Below the pieces are notes generated by a model. That model saw nothing but the letters and a program-made list of their open reading frames with translations. It had not been told where the DNA came from and did not search any database. The position numbers were made by a program, and so were the translations under genes. 64,000 nucleotides of DNA, taken from assembly GCF_014197435.1 (NCBI RefSeq), contig NZ_JACIFP010000001.1:4774001-4838000 (forward strand), written 5' to 3'. This document shows positions 18,835-26,307 of the stretch, one piece after another. The DNA is from Gordonia humi (GTDB taxonomy: Bacteria; Actinomycetota; Actinomycetes; Mycobacteriales; Mycobacteriaceae). Numbering within the stretch: position 1 is the first letter of the stretch; each line of letters opens with the position of its first letter.

Positions 18835-18899
18835 CAGGCGAGCCCGTCGAGGAACGACGCTCCGTCAAGCGGCGGCGAGTACGGCGGATACGAGGGCAT
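18834..18899 (-). CDS. 21-aa proline-rich leader ORF coupled to MFS gene
   Basis: ATG preceded at proper distance by AGGAG (ATCAGGAGTCGCC). The peptide begins MPSYPPYSPPLDG and ends FLDGLA, and its TGA overlaps the ATG of the transporter. The transporter's own ATG has no other ribosome site, so the leader supplies it. With four prolines in two PP pairs, ribosome stalling is conceivable, but no attenuator hairpin was found. It could also be an N-terminal extension lost to a frameshift. Confidence 0.6.
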   Translation of the reverse strand: MPSYPPYSPPLDGASFLDGLA

Positions 18900-18940
18900 G
18901 GCGACTCCTGATCTCATTCGCGAATAGGTAAGCCTAAGTA

Positions 18941-18963
18941 ATTAGTAACCATTGGTCACTAAT
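18941..18963. promoter_or_regulatory. Probable TetR operator
   Basis: A 23-nt palindrome centred on 18952: ATTAGTAACC and its mirror GGTCACTAAT, with one mismatched pair. It sits in the 107-bp gap between the divergent MFS leader ORF and tetR gene, in an AT-rich patch that contrasts with the surrounding DNA. It overlaps the likely promoters of both. Confidence 0.75.
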
Positions 18964-19006
18964 TATGCAAGGGGGTTGGACACCCCGGGCAAGTACGCTC
19001 TGACAG

Positions 19007-19558
19007 GTGCGCGAATCGACTCCGGCTCCGGGCCGACCGGCCCGACTCAACCGTCAAGCGATCGTGCAGGCCGCGATGCGCTCGGATCTGCGGACGTTGA
19101 CGATGCGCGAACTCGCCGCGGCACTGCGCGTGTCCCACTCCGCCCTGTACCGGTGGGTGCCCGACAAGGACGGGTTGTTCGACCTGATCAGTGCAGAGAT
19201 GGTCGATCGCGTCCTACCGACCGCCGAACCGACGACGTCGAACTGGCGAGACTGGCTGCGCGACCTCGCCTGGCGGATGCACGACGAATTCCTCGCCGTG
19301 CCCGGCTACGCCGCCCACGTCGCAGCGCCTCATCGACACAATCCCGAGTCGTTCGAACGGCTGCGAGGTCAGGTCATCACGGCATTCCGGGCGGCGGGCG
19401 CCGGTCCCGAGATGGCCGAGCAGAGTTGGTACATCTACGGGCTGAGCGTCGTGCGATGGATCGGTGCCGACCACGCCGACTACGATCTCGGCCAGTCCCC
19501 GCCCCGATTCGATCTGTTTCTGGAGACGCTGCTCCGCGGTCTGCCCGCGCAGGAGTGA
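19007..19558 (+). CDS. TetR-family repressor of the divergent MFS pump
   Basis: Protein of 183 aa. N-terminal HTH (about 15-55): LNRQAIVQAAMRSD...MRELAAALRVSHSALYRWVPDK, with the ALYRW recognition helix of the TetR class proper. The C-terminal half is helical and ligand-binding. GTG start without a Shine-Dalgarno; a TACGCT seven bases upstream suggests a leaderless message. Position and palindrome argue that it represses both itself and the pump. Confidence 0.85.
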   Translation: MRESTPAPGRPARLNRQAIVQAAMRSDLRTLTMRELAAALRVSHSALYRWVPDKDGLFDLISAEMVDRVLPTAEPTTSNWRDWLRDLAWRMHDEFLAVPGYAAHVAAPHRHNPESFERLRGQVITAFRAAGAGPEMAEQSWYIYGLSVVRWIGADHADYDLGQSPPRFDLFLETLLRGLPAQE

Positions 19559-19571
19559 GCGGCCCGCGCCC

Positions 19572-20978
19572 TCAGGCGTCCTGAATCCGCGCGAACGGCC
19601 GGGCCGCCTCCAACTCGTAGGAGAGCTCCAGCAGGGTCCGCTCCATTCCGAGGTCGGCGGAGAAGTGGACGGCGACGGGGAGGCCGTCGGGAGTCCGAGA
19701 CCAGGGCAGGGAGACCGCGGGCGTACCGCTCACGTTGTTGGCGGGCGTGAACGAGACGTAGTCGATCAACTTGTCGAAGGCGTCCTCGAACGATTCGGTC
19801 ACCGACAGATGCCCGATCTTCGGCGTCGTATGCGCGAGCGTCGGAGAGAGGACCACGTCGAACCGGTCGCACAGACCGCGGAACGACGCGGTCGCCTTGG
19901 TGAGCCCGCGGATCGCGAACGGAGTCCGGTAGAAGCGGCGCAGAAACCTGCTCGACAGCCCCCGAGTGAACGGATCGAGCCGCGAGCGGTCGAAGCCCTT
20001 GCCGACCGTCCGGCCGCCGAACCGGTCGATGCCGAACGCCAGCATCGCCCAGTAGTCGGAGAAGTCGTCGACGAACGAGCGGTCCACCGGCAGCGGGACC
20101 GTCTCGACGCTGTGCCCCAACGACTCCAGCAGGGCGACGGCGTCGTCGAGTGCCGTCTGGGTCGGCCCGTCGAGCAGACGACCGGTGATCGGAGCGTTCA
20201 CCAGCGCCACCCGCAGGCGCCGCGCGCCGGGTCCGTCGACACGGCCGATCGGAGGCAGATCACCACTGCCGCTGCGTGATTCGACGTCGGCGAGGAATAT
20301 CGCACTGTCGCGCACCGACCGGGTGATCACTCCGTTGGAGATCAGGTCGATCGGCAGCGACGCACCCATCTTCGACGGCGCCGTCCTCCCCCGCGACGGC
20401 TTGAGTCCGTACAGTCCGCACGCCGCCGCCGGGATGCGGATCGAACCGCCGCCGTCGTTGCCGTGCGCGATCGGCAGCGCGCCGGCCGCGACCAGCGCTG
20501 CCGAACCGCCTGACGACCCGCCCGAGGAGTAGTCGGTGTCCCACGGGTTGCGGGTCGGCGCTCGATCGGCGAACTCGGTGGTCGCGGTGAGTCCGAATGC
20601 GGGCGTCGTCGTCGCACCGAGCACGTTGAGACCGGTCCCGACGAACTGGCCGACGTACGCCTCGTCGCTCGTCGCCGGTGCCGCCGGAGTCGCCGCCGAC
20701 CCGTTGCGGGTCGGCAGCCCGGCGAAGTCGGTGTTGTTCTTGATCGCCGACGGCACTCCGGCGAACACTCCGTGAAAGCCGTGGTCGAGTCGAGCGCGCG
20801 CCCGATCCCGGTCATCGAAGGCGAGCCCCGACAACTCCGGCTCCACCCGGTCGATGCGGGCGAGCGCGGACTCGAGCGCTTCCGTCGCGCTGATCTCGCC
20901 CGAAGCGATCCGCCCGGCGACACCGGTCGCGTCGAGGTCGCCGAGAGCGTCGTCGCAGAAGGCGTGAACGTGTTTCAT
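19572..20978 (-). CDS. Amidase (amidase signature family)
   Basis: Protein of 468 aa from the ATG at 20978; 16 codons of upstream open frame lack character. The Ser-cisSer-Lys triad is visible: Lys80 in SAIKNNTD, cis-Ser155 in SSGGSSGGS, nucleophile Ser179 in GNDGGGSIRIPAA. These enzymes hydrolyse amides of many kinds (nitrile-derived amides, peptides, indole acetamide, nylon oligomers). No signal peptide. Convergent with the tetR gene 14 bp away. Substrate unknown. Confidence 0.9.
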   Translation of the reverse strand: MKHVHAFCDDALGDLDATGVAGRIASGEISATEALESALARIDRVEPELSGLAFDDRDRARARLDHGFHGVFAGVPSAIKNNTDFAGLPTRNGSAATPAAPATSDEAYVGQFVGTGLNVLGATTTPAFGLTATTEFADRAPTRNPWDTDYSSGGSSGGSAALVAAGALPIAHGNDGGGSIRIPAAACGLYGLKPSRGRTAPSKMGASLPIDLISNGVITRSVRDSAIFLADVESRSGSGDLPPIGRVDGPGARRLRVALVNAPITGRLLDGPTQTALDDAVALLESLGHSVETVPLPVDRSFVDDFSDYWAMLAFGIDRFGGRTVGKGFDRSRLDPFTRGLSSRFLRRFYRTPFAIRGLTKATASFRGLCDRFDVVLSPTLAHTTPKIGHLSVTESFEDAFDKLIDYVSFTPANNVSGTPAVSLPWSRTPDGLPVAVHFSADLGMERTLLELSYELEAARPFARIQDA

Positions 20979-21056
20979 GCGCCACAGACTACTGTGAACC
21001 GCCCAGACACGCCCTAAGCGCGACATGACCGGTTACTTCGGAGTAGGAAAGAAGGC

Positions 21057-22253
21057 ATGCAGCTTCGTTTCACACCCGAAGAGGAAGCGTTCCGGACCGA
21101 GCTCCGCGAATTCTTCACCACCGAGATCCCCGAAGACATCCGACGACGCAACGCCGAAGGCAAGCTGAAGTATCCCGAGGACCTCGTCACCACGACACAG
21201 ATCCTCAACAGACGCGGCATCGCCGTGCCCGCCTGGCCCGTCGAGGCGGGCGGCCAGGACTGGACGCCGGTGCAGCACCACATCTGGCGCGAGGAGATGG
21301 CGCTCAACTTCGTACCCGACCTCCTCCCGTTCAACGCGGGCATGGTCGGCCCGGTCATCGCGCACTTCGGCAACGACGAACAGAAGGAGAAGTTCCTTCC
21401 CGTCACCGCCAACCTCGACCTGTGGTGGTGCCAGGGCTTCTCCGAGCCCGAAGCGGGCAGCGACCTCGCCTCCCTCAAGACCCGCGCGGTGCGCGACGGC
21501 GACCACTATGTCGTCAACGGACAGAAGACGTGGACCACGCTCGGCCAGTTCGCCGACTGGATCTTCATGCTGGTCCGCACCGACCCGGACGTGAAGAAGC
21601 AGGCCGGCATCAGCTTCCTGCTCATCGACCTGAACACGCCCGGCATCGAGATGCGCCCGATTCAGCTGATCGACGGCAGCCACGAGGTGAACGAGGTCTT
21701 CTTCAGCGACGTGCGCGTCCCGGTGGAGAACCTCGTCGGCGAGGAGAACCAGGGCTGGACCATCGCCAAATTCCTTCTCGGCAACGAACGTTCGGGCATC
21801 GCTCGCGTCGGTTTCACCAAGACCAAGCTGGCCCGCGCCAAGAAGCTCGCCGCCGAGATCACCACGCCGACCGGCACACTGCTCGACGACCCGGCCATCG
21901 CCTCGCGCCTGGCCGATCTCGAGAACCAGCTCCTGGCCCTGGAGATCACCCAGTTGCGCGTCGTGGCGGGTTCGGCGAACGGGAAGCAGAACCCGGCGTC
22001 GTCGTTGCTGAAACTGCGCGGTTCACAGCTGCAGCAGGACGCGATGGAGCTGCTCGCCGACATCGCCGGCCCGGATTCGCTGCCGGTCGCGGGCGTCGAC
22101 GCGGCGCTGGCCAACGGCACCGCCGACGTCGACTCGCCGGTCTGGGCGCAGCTCGCCGTGCCCGACTACCTCAACTACCGCAAGGTCACGATCTACGGCG
22201 GATCCTCCGAGGTCCAGCGCCAGATCATCGACAAGGCCGTCCTCGGGCTGTAA
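21057..22253 (+). CDS. Acyl-CoA dehydrogenase, large subunit of heteromeric pair
   Basis: Protein of 398 aa. Acyl-CoA dehydrogenase N, M and C domains: FTPEEEAFRTELREFF, WCQGFSEPEAGSDLASLKTRA (FAD/substrate-binding loop), GQKTWTTLGQFADW, and the C-terminal IYGGSSEVQRQIIDKAVLG. It is close in style to the pimeloyl-CoA dehydrogenase large subunit and mycobacterial FadE28-type subunits that work as alpha2beta2 with a second, shorter partner. That partner is the next gene, 39 bp downstream. Role: alpha,beta-dehydrogenation of an acyl-CoA with electrons passed to ETF. Confidence 0.9.
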   Translation: MQLRFTPEEEAFRTELREFFTTEIPEDIRRRNAEGKLKYPEDLVTTTQILNRRGIAVPAWPVEAGGQDWTPVQHHIWREEMALNFVPDLLPFNAGMVGPVIAHFGNDEQKEKFLPVTANLDLWWCQGFSEPEAGSDLASLKTRAVRDGDHYVVNGQKTWTTLGQFADWIFMLVRTDPDVKKQAGISFLLIDLNTPGIEMRPIQLIDGSHEVNEVFFSDVRVPVENLVGEENQGWTIAKFLLGNERSGIARVGFTKTKLARAKKLAAEITTPTGTLLDDPAIASRLADLENQLLALEITQLRVVAGSANGKQNPASSLLKLRGSQLQQDAMELLADIAGPDSLPVAGVDAALANGTADVDSPVWAQLAVPDYLNYRKVTIYGGSSEVQRQIIDKAVLGL

Positions 22254-22292
22254 GCGGCCTCGACTCCGCCCGACCAGCAGTAAGGGAACACA

Positions 22293-23408
22293 ATGGAATT
22301 CGACCTCTCCGAAGAACAGGTGATGCTGCGCGACACCGTCCGCAGCGTCCTGACCTCCGCGTACGACGTGGAACGCCTGCGCGCGGTGACCGACACCGAC
22401 CTCGGCTGGAGCCGCGAGGTGTGGAACTCGCTCGCCGAGATCGGCATCCTCGGCCTCGTCTTCAGCGAAGACGACGGCGGGATGGGCGCGGGCCACGAAG
22501 AGCTGTCGGTGGTGATGGAGGAGTTCGGTGCGAGCCTGGCCCCCGAACCGCTGCTGGGCTCGGTCGTCGTGCCCGGTCTGCTCGTCGCCGCGACCGCCGA
22601 CGACGCCACGCGCGCCGACATCATCGGCGGGCTGTCCTCCGGCGAACGCCTGCTGGCGTTCGCGCACACCGAGGCGGGCGACCGCTGGCCGCACGCCGCC
22701 GTCGCGACCACCGCCACCGACGGCGCCCTGACCGGCACCAAGACGCTCGTCGACCACGGTGACTGCGCCGATGCGTTCATCGTCTCGGCCCGCGACGCCG
22801 ACGGCGCCGTCGGCCTGTACCTCGTCGCCGCCGACGCCGAGGGCCTGGTCCGCACCGCCTACCGCACCCACGACCGTCGACGCGGCGCACAGGTGAGTCT
22901 CGCGAACACGCCGGGCATCCGCCTCGGTTCGGGCGACGCCTCGCAGATCATCGCCGACGTCGAGGTCTCGACCCAGTCGGCGCTGTGCGCCGAGGCCGTC
23001 GGCGCGACGACCCGCACCCTGGAGATGACGACGGGGTACCTCAAGTCGCGTAAACAGTTCGGAGTCCCCCTGGCGACGTTCCAGGCGCTGGCACACCGGG
23101 CCGCCGACATGTTCGCCTCCGCCGAACTCGCTCGCAGCATGAGCACCTACTTCACCGCGTCGCTGGCCGACGGCGACTATGACCCGATCATCGCCTCCCG
23201 CGCCAAACTGCAGGTCTGCCGCAGCGCACGGCATGTCGGACAGGAGGGCGTCCAGATGCACGGCGGCATCGGCATGACCGCCGAGTACCCGGTGGCGCAC
23301 TACGTCAGCCGCCTCACCGCGATCGCACACACACTGGGCGACGCCGACGCACACCTGGCGCGGCTGTCCGGATCGATCAAGGACTGGGACATGGTCACCG
23401 TCGGCTGA
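22293..23408 (+). CDS. Acyl-CoA dehydrogenase, small subunit of heteromeric pair
   Basis: Protein of 371 aa. It opens MEFDLSEEQVMLRDTVRSVL and has the family's overall layout, but the middle domain is diverged (FAHTEAGDRWPHAAV, TGTKTLVDHGDCADAF) and C-terminal motif is GQEGVQMHGGIGMTAEYPVAHY, which carries arginine/flavin contacts in the C domain. In heteromeric dehydrogenases the catalytic base is present in only one kind of subunit; I cannot settle which from sequence alone. One operon with 21057-22253. Confidence 0.88.
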   Translation: MEFDLSEEQVMLRDTVRSVLTSAYDVERLRAVTDTDLGWSREVWNSLAEIGILGLVFSEDDGGMGAGHEELSVVMEEFGASLAPEPLLGSVVVPGLLVAATADDATRADIIGGLSSGERLLAFAHTEAGDRWPHAAVATTATDGALTGTKTLVDHGDCADAFIVSARDADGAVGLYLVAADAEGLVRTAYRTHDRRRGAQVSLANTPGIRLGSGDASQIIADVEVSTQSALCAEAVGATTRTLEMTTGYLKSRKQFGVPLATFQALAHRAADMFASAELARSMSTYFTASLADGDYDPIIASRAKLQVCRSARHVGQEGVQMHGGIGMTAEYPVAHYVSRLTAIAHTLGDADAHLARLSGSIKDWDMVTVG

Positions 23409-23437
23409 AACCGCCGGTCGGCGGCTACAGTCAACGC

Positions 23438-23878
23438 ATGGAACCGTTGGAGATCTTCCGCGGCGGCATCGCCGACCTCACGTCCTACGGGCTGCTGTCG
23501 GTGGCGCTGCTGATCATCGGCTTCGCCGCGCTCGACTTGATCACCCCGGGCAGCCTGCGCACCAAGGTGTGGGTGGAGCAGAATCGCTCGGCGGTGATCC
23601 TCTCGGTCGCCCAGGTCGCCGGGCTGGCGATCGCCGTCGCCGCGGGGATCGGCGCGTCGACCGGATTCGAGTTGTGGAAGGGAGTCCTGTTCACCCTCGG
23701 ATACGGCGTCGCGACCATCGCCCTGATGATGTTCTCGTTCGTCCTCATCGACTGGCTGACGCCGGGACGTCTCGGCAGTGTGCTGCTCGACGAGTCCGAC
23801 GGCGGCTACTCGCGTGCGGCATGGCTCAACGCGGTCGTGTTCATCGCGATCGGCGTGTTCGTGGCGGCGGCACTGTAG
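23438..23878 (+). CDS. DUF350 membrane protein
   Basis: Protein of 146 aa with four membrane helices (about 17-38, 52-72, 81-105, 123-145). The pattern GFAALDLITPGSLRTKVWVEQNRSAVIL followed by a second ALIxDWLTPGRLGSVL is the internal repeat of DUF350 (YjfL-type) proteins. Function unknown; in other bacteria they accompany phage-shock-like and envelope stress genes. It lies 29 bp after the dehydrogenase operon and could be co-transcribed. Confidence 0.78.
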   Translation: MEPLEIFRGGIADLTSYGLLSVALLIIGFAALDLITPGSLRTKVWVEQNRSAVILSVAQVAGLAIAVAAGIGASTGFELWKGVLFTLGYGVATIALMMFSFVLIDWLTPGRLGSVLLDESDGGYSRAAWLNAVVFIAIGVFVAAAL

Positions 23879-23988
23879 GCGATCCCTGCCGGTGGTCCCG
23901 CCCGCCGGCCGAACAGCAAGTGGTTACCCACGGTTACGCGTACTCGGCTATGGTGACGGGCACGACAACCGCCCGAAAGGACACTTCT

Positions 23989-24450
23989 GTGGCTGCACCC
24001 CTGATCGAAGACTCCATCGACGTCGCCGCGTCGCCCGAAGCCGTGTGGTCGGTCATCAGCGACCTGCCGCGCATGGGCGAGTGGAGCCCCCAGTGCAAGA
24101 AGATGTTCGTACTCGGCGGCGAGGTCAAGGCCGGCGCCCGCACGGTGAACGTCAACCGCCGCGGCCCGCTGTTCTGGCCGACCACCGCCAAGGTCGTCGC
24201 CTTCGAACCGAACCGCGAGATCGCCTTCCGCATCGCCGAGAACCACACCGTGTGGTCGTACAAGATCGAGCAGACCGCGACCGGCTCGCGCGTGACCGAG
24301 TCGCGCGCCGCGGCGGGTGGGAAGACCACCGCGGTCTCGTCGTTCCTCGTCGACAAGGTGTTCGGCGGCAACGACTCCTTCGAGGACGAGCTGCGCGAGG
24401 GCATCCGCGAGACGCTCGGCAAGGTGAAGCGGGCCGCCGAAGCGGCGTGA
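23989..24450 (+). CDS. SRPBCC / START-like lipid-binding protein
   Basis: Protein of 153 aa. Polyketide-cyclase/dehydrase-like pattern: IEDSIDVAASPEAVWSVISDLPRMGEWSPQCKK at the start, then WPTTAKVVAFEPNREIAFRI, the hydrophobic-cavity fold of Bet v1/SRPBCC proteins. The GTG at 23989 is chosen because GAAAGG lies eight bases before it; an in-frame ATG at 23950 has none. Such proteins bind hydrophobic ligands in the cytoplasm; many mycobacterial copies are uncharacterised. Confidence 0.8.
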   Translation: MAAPLIEDSIDVAASPEAVWSVISDLPRMGEWSPQCKKMFVLGGEVKAGARTVNVNRRGPLFWPTTAKVVAFEPNREIAFRIAENHTVWSYKIEQTATGSRVTESRAAAGGKTTAVSSFLVDKVFGGNDSFEDELREGIRETLGKVKRAAEAA

Positions 24451-24544
24451 CGGGACGCTCCGTCGACGCGGGGCCTAGACTTTCTCCAACGAACCGCGCC
24501 CGGCGAGCACCCGCCGCCGGAGCCGAGACCCGAGGAGACTCCCG

Positions 24545-25261
24545 GTGGCACGACGCCCCGCACAGCCCGACGACCGCACCGGCGTCGGACATCTGATCGA
24601 CCTGTTCAACGCGACGGTCCCGCCCGTTCATCGGCGCGGGCTCCCGTTCGTCGCGGCGCCCGCCGCGGTCGCGTTGATCGGTAGGAAGCATCCGTGGCTG
24701 GCCCGGTCCGCGGCCGCCACCGCGGCCGCATCGGCACTGTTCTTCCGGCACCCGTCACGGGTGCCGCCGGCCGGCCCCGGCCTGGTGGTGGCCCCCGCCG
24801 ACGGCGCGATCGCGCTCGTCGACGAGGCCGTCCCCCATCCGGAGCTGGGTCTGGGCGACCAACCGCTCCCCCGCGTCTGCACGTTCCTGTCGATCTTCGA
24901 CGTGCACGTCCAGCGTGTGCCGATCGCCGGACGCGTCGAGTCGGTGGTGCACAAGCCCGGCGAGTTCCTCTCCGCCGATCTGCCCGAGGCCAGCACCGCC
25001 AACGAGCGGACGTCGATGACCATCGCGACCGGCGAGGACGGGACGGGGCCGAGGGTCGGCGTCGTGCAGATCGCCGGTCTGCTCGCGCGTCGCATCGTCA
25101 ACGAGGCGTCCGTCGGCGACGACCTGACGCTCGGCGACACCTACGGCCTCATCCGCTTCGGTTCCCGAGTGGACGTCTACCTCCCCGCCGGATCGGTCCC
25201 CAAGGTGACCGTCGGCCAGCGGGCGGTCGGCGCCGAGACCGTCTTCGCGGAACTGGTCTGA
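24545..25261 (+). CDS. psd: Phosphatidylserine decarboxylase (short, archaeal-type)
   Basis: Protein of 238 aa. It converts phosphatidylserine to phosphatidylethanolamine. The proenzyme cuts itself at a Gly-Ser bond to make a pyruvoyl group; the site is in RFGSRVDVYLP (Gly206-Ser207), the FGSR form of short enzymes. Other marks: APADGAIALVDE and LSIFDVHVQRVPIAGRV. One membrane-associated hydrophobic stretch near residues 32-60. GTG start with GAGGAG upstream. The stop overlaps the pssA start, and the pair acts in sequence. Confidence 0.95.
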   Translation: MARRPAQPDDRTGVGHLIDLFNATVPPVHRRGLPFVAAPAAVALIGRKHPWLARSAAATAAASALFFRHPSRVPPAGPGLVVAPADGAIALVDEAVPHPELGLGDQPLPRVCTFLSIFDVHVQRVPIAGRVESVVHKPGEFLSADLPEASTANERTSMTIATGEDGTGPRVGVVQIAGLLARRIVNEASVGDDLTLGDTYGLIRFGSRVDVYLPAGSVPKVTVGQRAVGAETVFAELV

Positions 25262-26289
25262 TGACCGGCCCCACCGCTCGGCGACGCCCCCTGGGCACTC
25301 GCCGCAACGGTCAGCCGCGCCGCCGTCTGCACGTCGCCGGTCGTGCCCGACGCGAGGATCGGGCCGCCGGCCGCTCACTGCGGAGCGGCCGGATGTTCAT
25401 TCCGTCGGCGCTCACGATCCTCGCTCTGTGCGCGGGTCTGACCGCGGTCCGATCGGCCGACACCGGACAGGTCGACATGGCGATGGGGCTGCTCGTGGTC
25501 GCGGCCGTGCTCGACGGCCTCGACGGACGGGTCGCCCGTCTGATGGACGCGACCACCAGGATCGGCGCCGAGATCGACTCACTCGCCGACGCCGTCAACT
25601 TCGGCGTCGCGCCGGCGCTCATCGTGTACGCGACGATCCTGCGCGACAACGTCGGCGTCCGCCAGGACATCGGCTGGGTCCTGGTCCTGATCTTCTGCGC
25701 GGCGATCATCCTGCGTCTGGCCCGCTTCAACACGCTCCTCGACGACGACGCCGCCCCCGGCTACACCAAGGACTTCTTCGTCGGCGTGCCCGCTCCGATG
25801 GCCGCGTTGATCGCCCTGCTGCCGGTCGGCCTGATGCAGCACTTCGGCGACGGCTGGTGGACCTCGACCGGGGCGGTCGGCGCCTGGATGGTGTTCACCG
25901 CTCTGCTCGCGGTGAGCCGTGTCCCGACGCTCTCGATCAAGACCGCGCGGGTCCGCCCGAGCGCGCTGGCCGGCCTCCTGATCGTCGTCGCCGCCGCCGC
26001 CGCTCTCCTGATGACCTTCCCGTACCTGCTGATGACGCTCGTCGTGGCCGCATACCTGATCCACATCCCGTTCGCGTGGCGGATGCAGCGCTGGGTGGCC
26101 TCGCGGCCCGAGCACTGGGAGGCTCCGGCCCGCGACCGCCGCATCCAACGCCGGGACGAGCGACGAGCAGCGGGCGGACCGCTCCGCCGCACCGTTCCGC
26201 GCAAGCCCACGGCCGCCCGCCTCGGCCTGCGCCGCCCCTCGGCGCCGGCGCACATCCAGGACGCTCACCCGTACGACGTGGAGGACTGA
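25261..26289 (+). CDS. pssA: CDP-diacylglycerol-serine O-phosphatidyltransferase
   Basis: Protein of 342 aa. The CDP-alcohol phosphotransferase signature D-x2-DG-x2-AR-x8-G-x3-D-x3-D is intact, starting DGLDGRVAR and ending GAEIDSLAD. Six to eight membrane helices; basic N-terminal (residues 1-45) and C-terminal (from about 275) tails face the cytoplasm. It makes phosphatidylserine from CDP-diacylglycerol and serine and feeds Psd. Same gene order (psd-pssA-AAA) as M. tuberculosis Rv0437c-Rv0435c from memory. Confidence 0.95.
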   Translation: MTGPTARRRPLGTRRNGQPRRRLHVAGRARREDRAAGRSLRSGRMFIPSALTILALCAGLTAVRSADTGQVDMAMGLLVVAAVLDGLDGRVARLMDATTRIGAEIDSLADAVNFGVAPALIVYATILRDNVGVRQDIGWVLVLIFCAAIILRLARFNTLLDDDAAPGYTKDFFVGVPAPMAALIALLPVGLMQHFGDGWWTSTGAVGAWMVFTALLAVSRVPTLSIKTARVRPSALAGLLIVVAAAAALLMTFPYLLMTLVVAAYLIHIPFAWRMQRWVASRPEHWEAPARDRRIQRRDERRAAGGPLRRTVPRKPTAARLGLRRPSAPAHIQDAHPYDVED

Positions 26290-26307
26290 CCGCTGAACCG
26301 CCCGTCG

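Noticed and set aside
15616..18927. 1103-codon open frame across actP, the terminator and the MFS gene
   Set aside because: Overlaps two clear genes on both strands, Arg/Gly/His-rich translation, no ribosome site; high-GC artefact.
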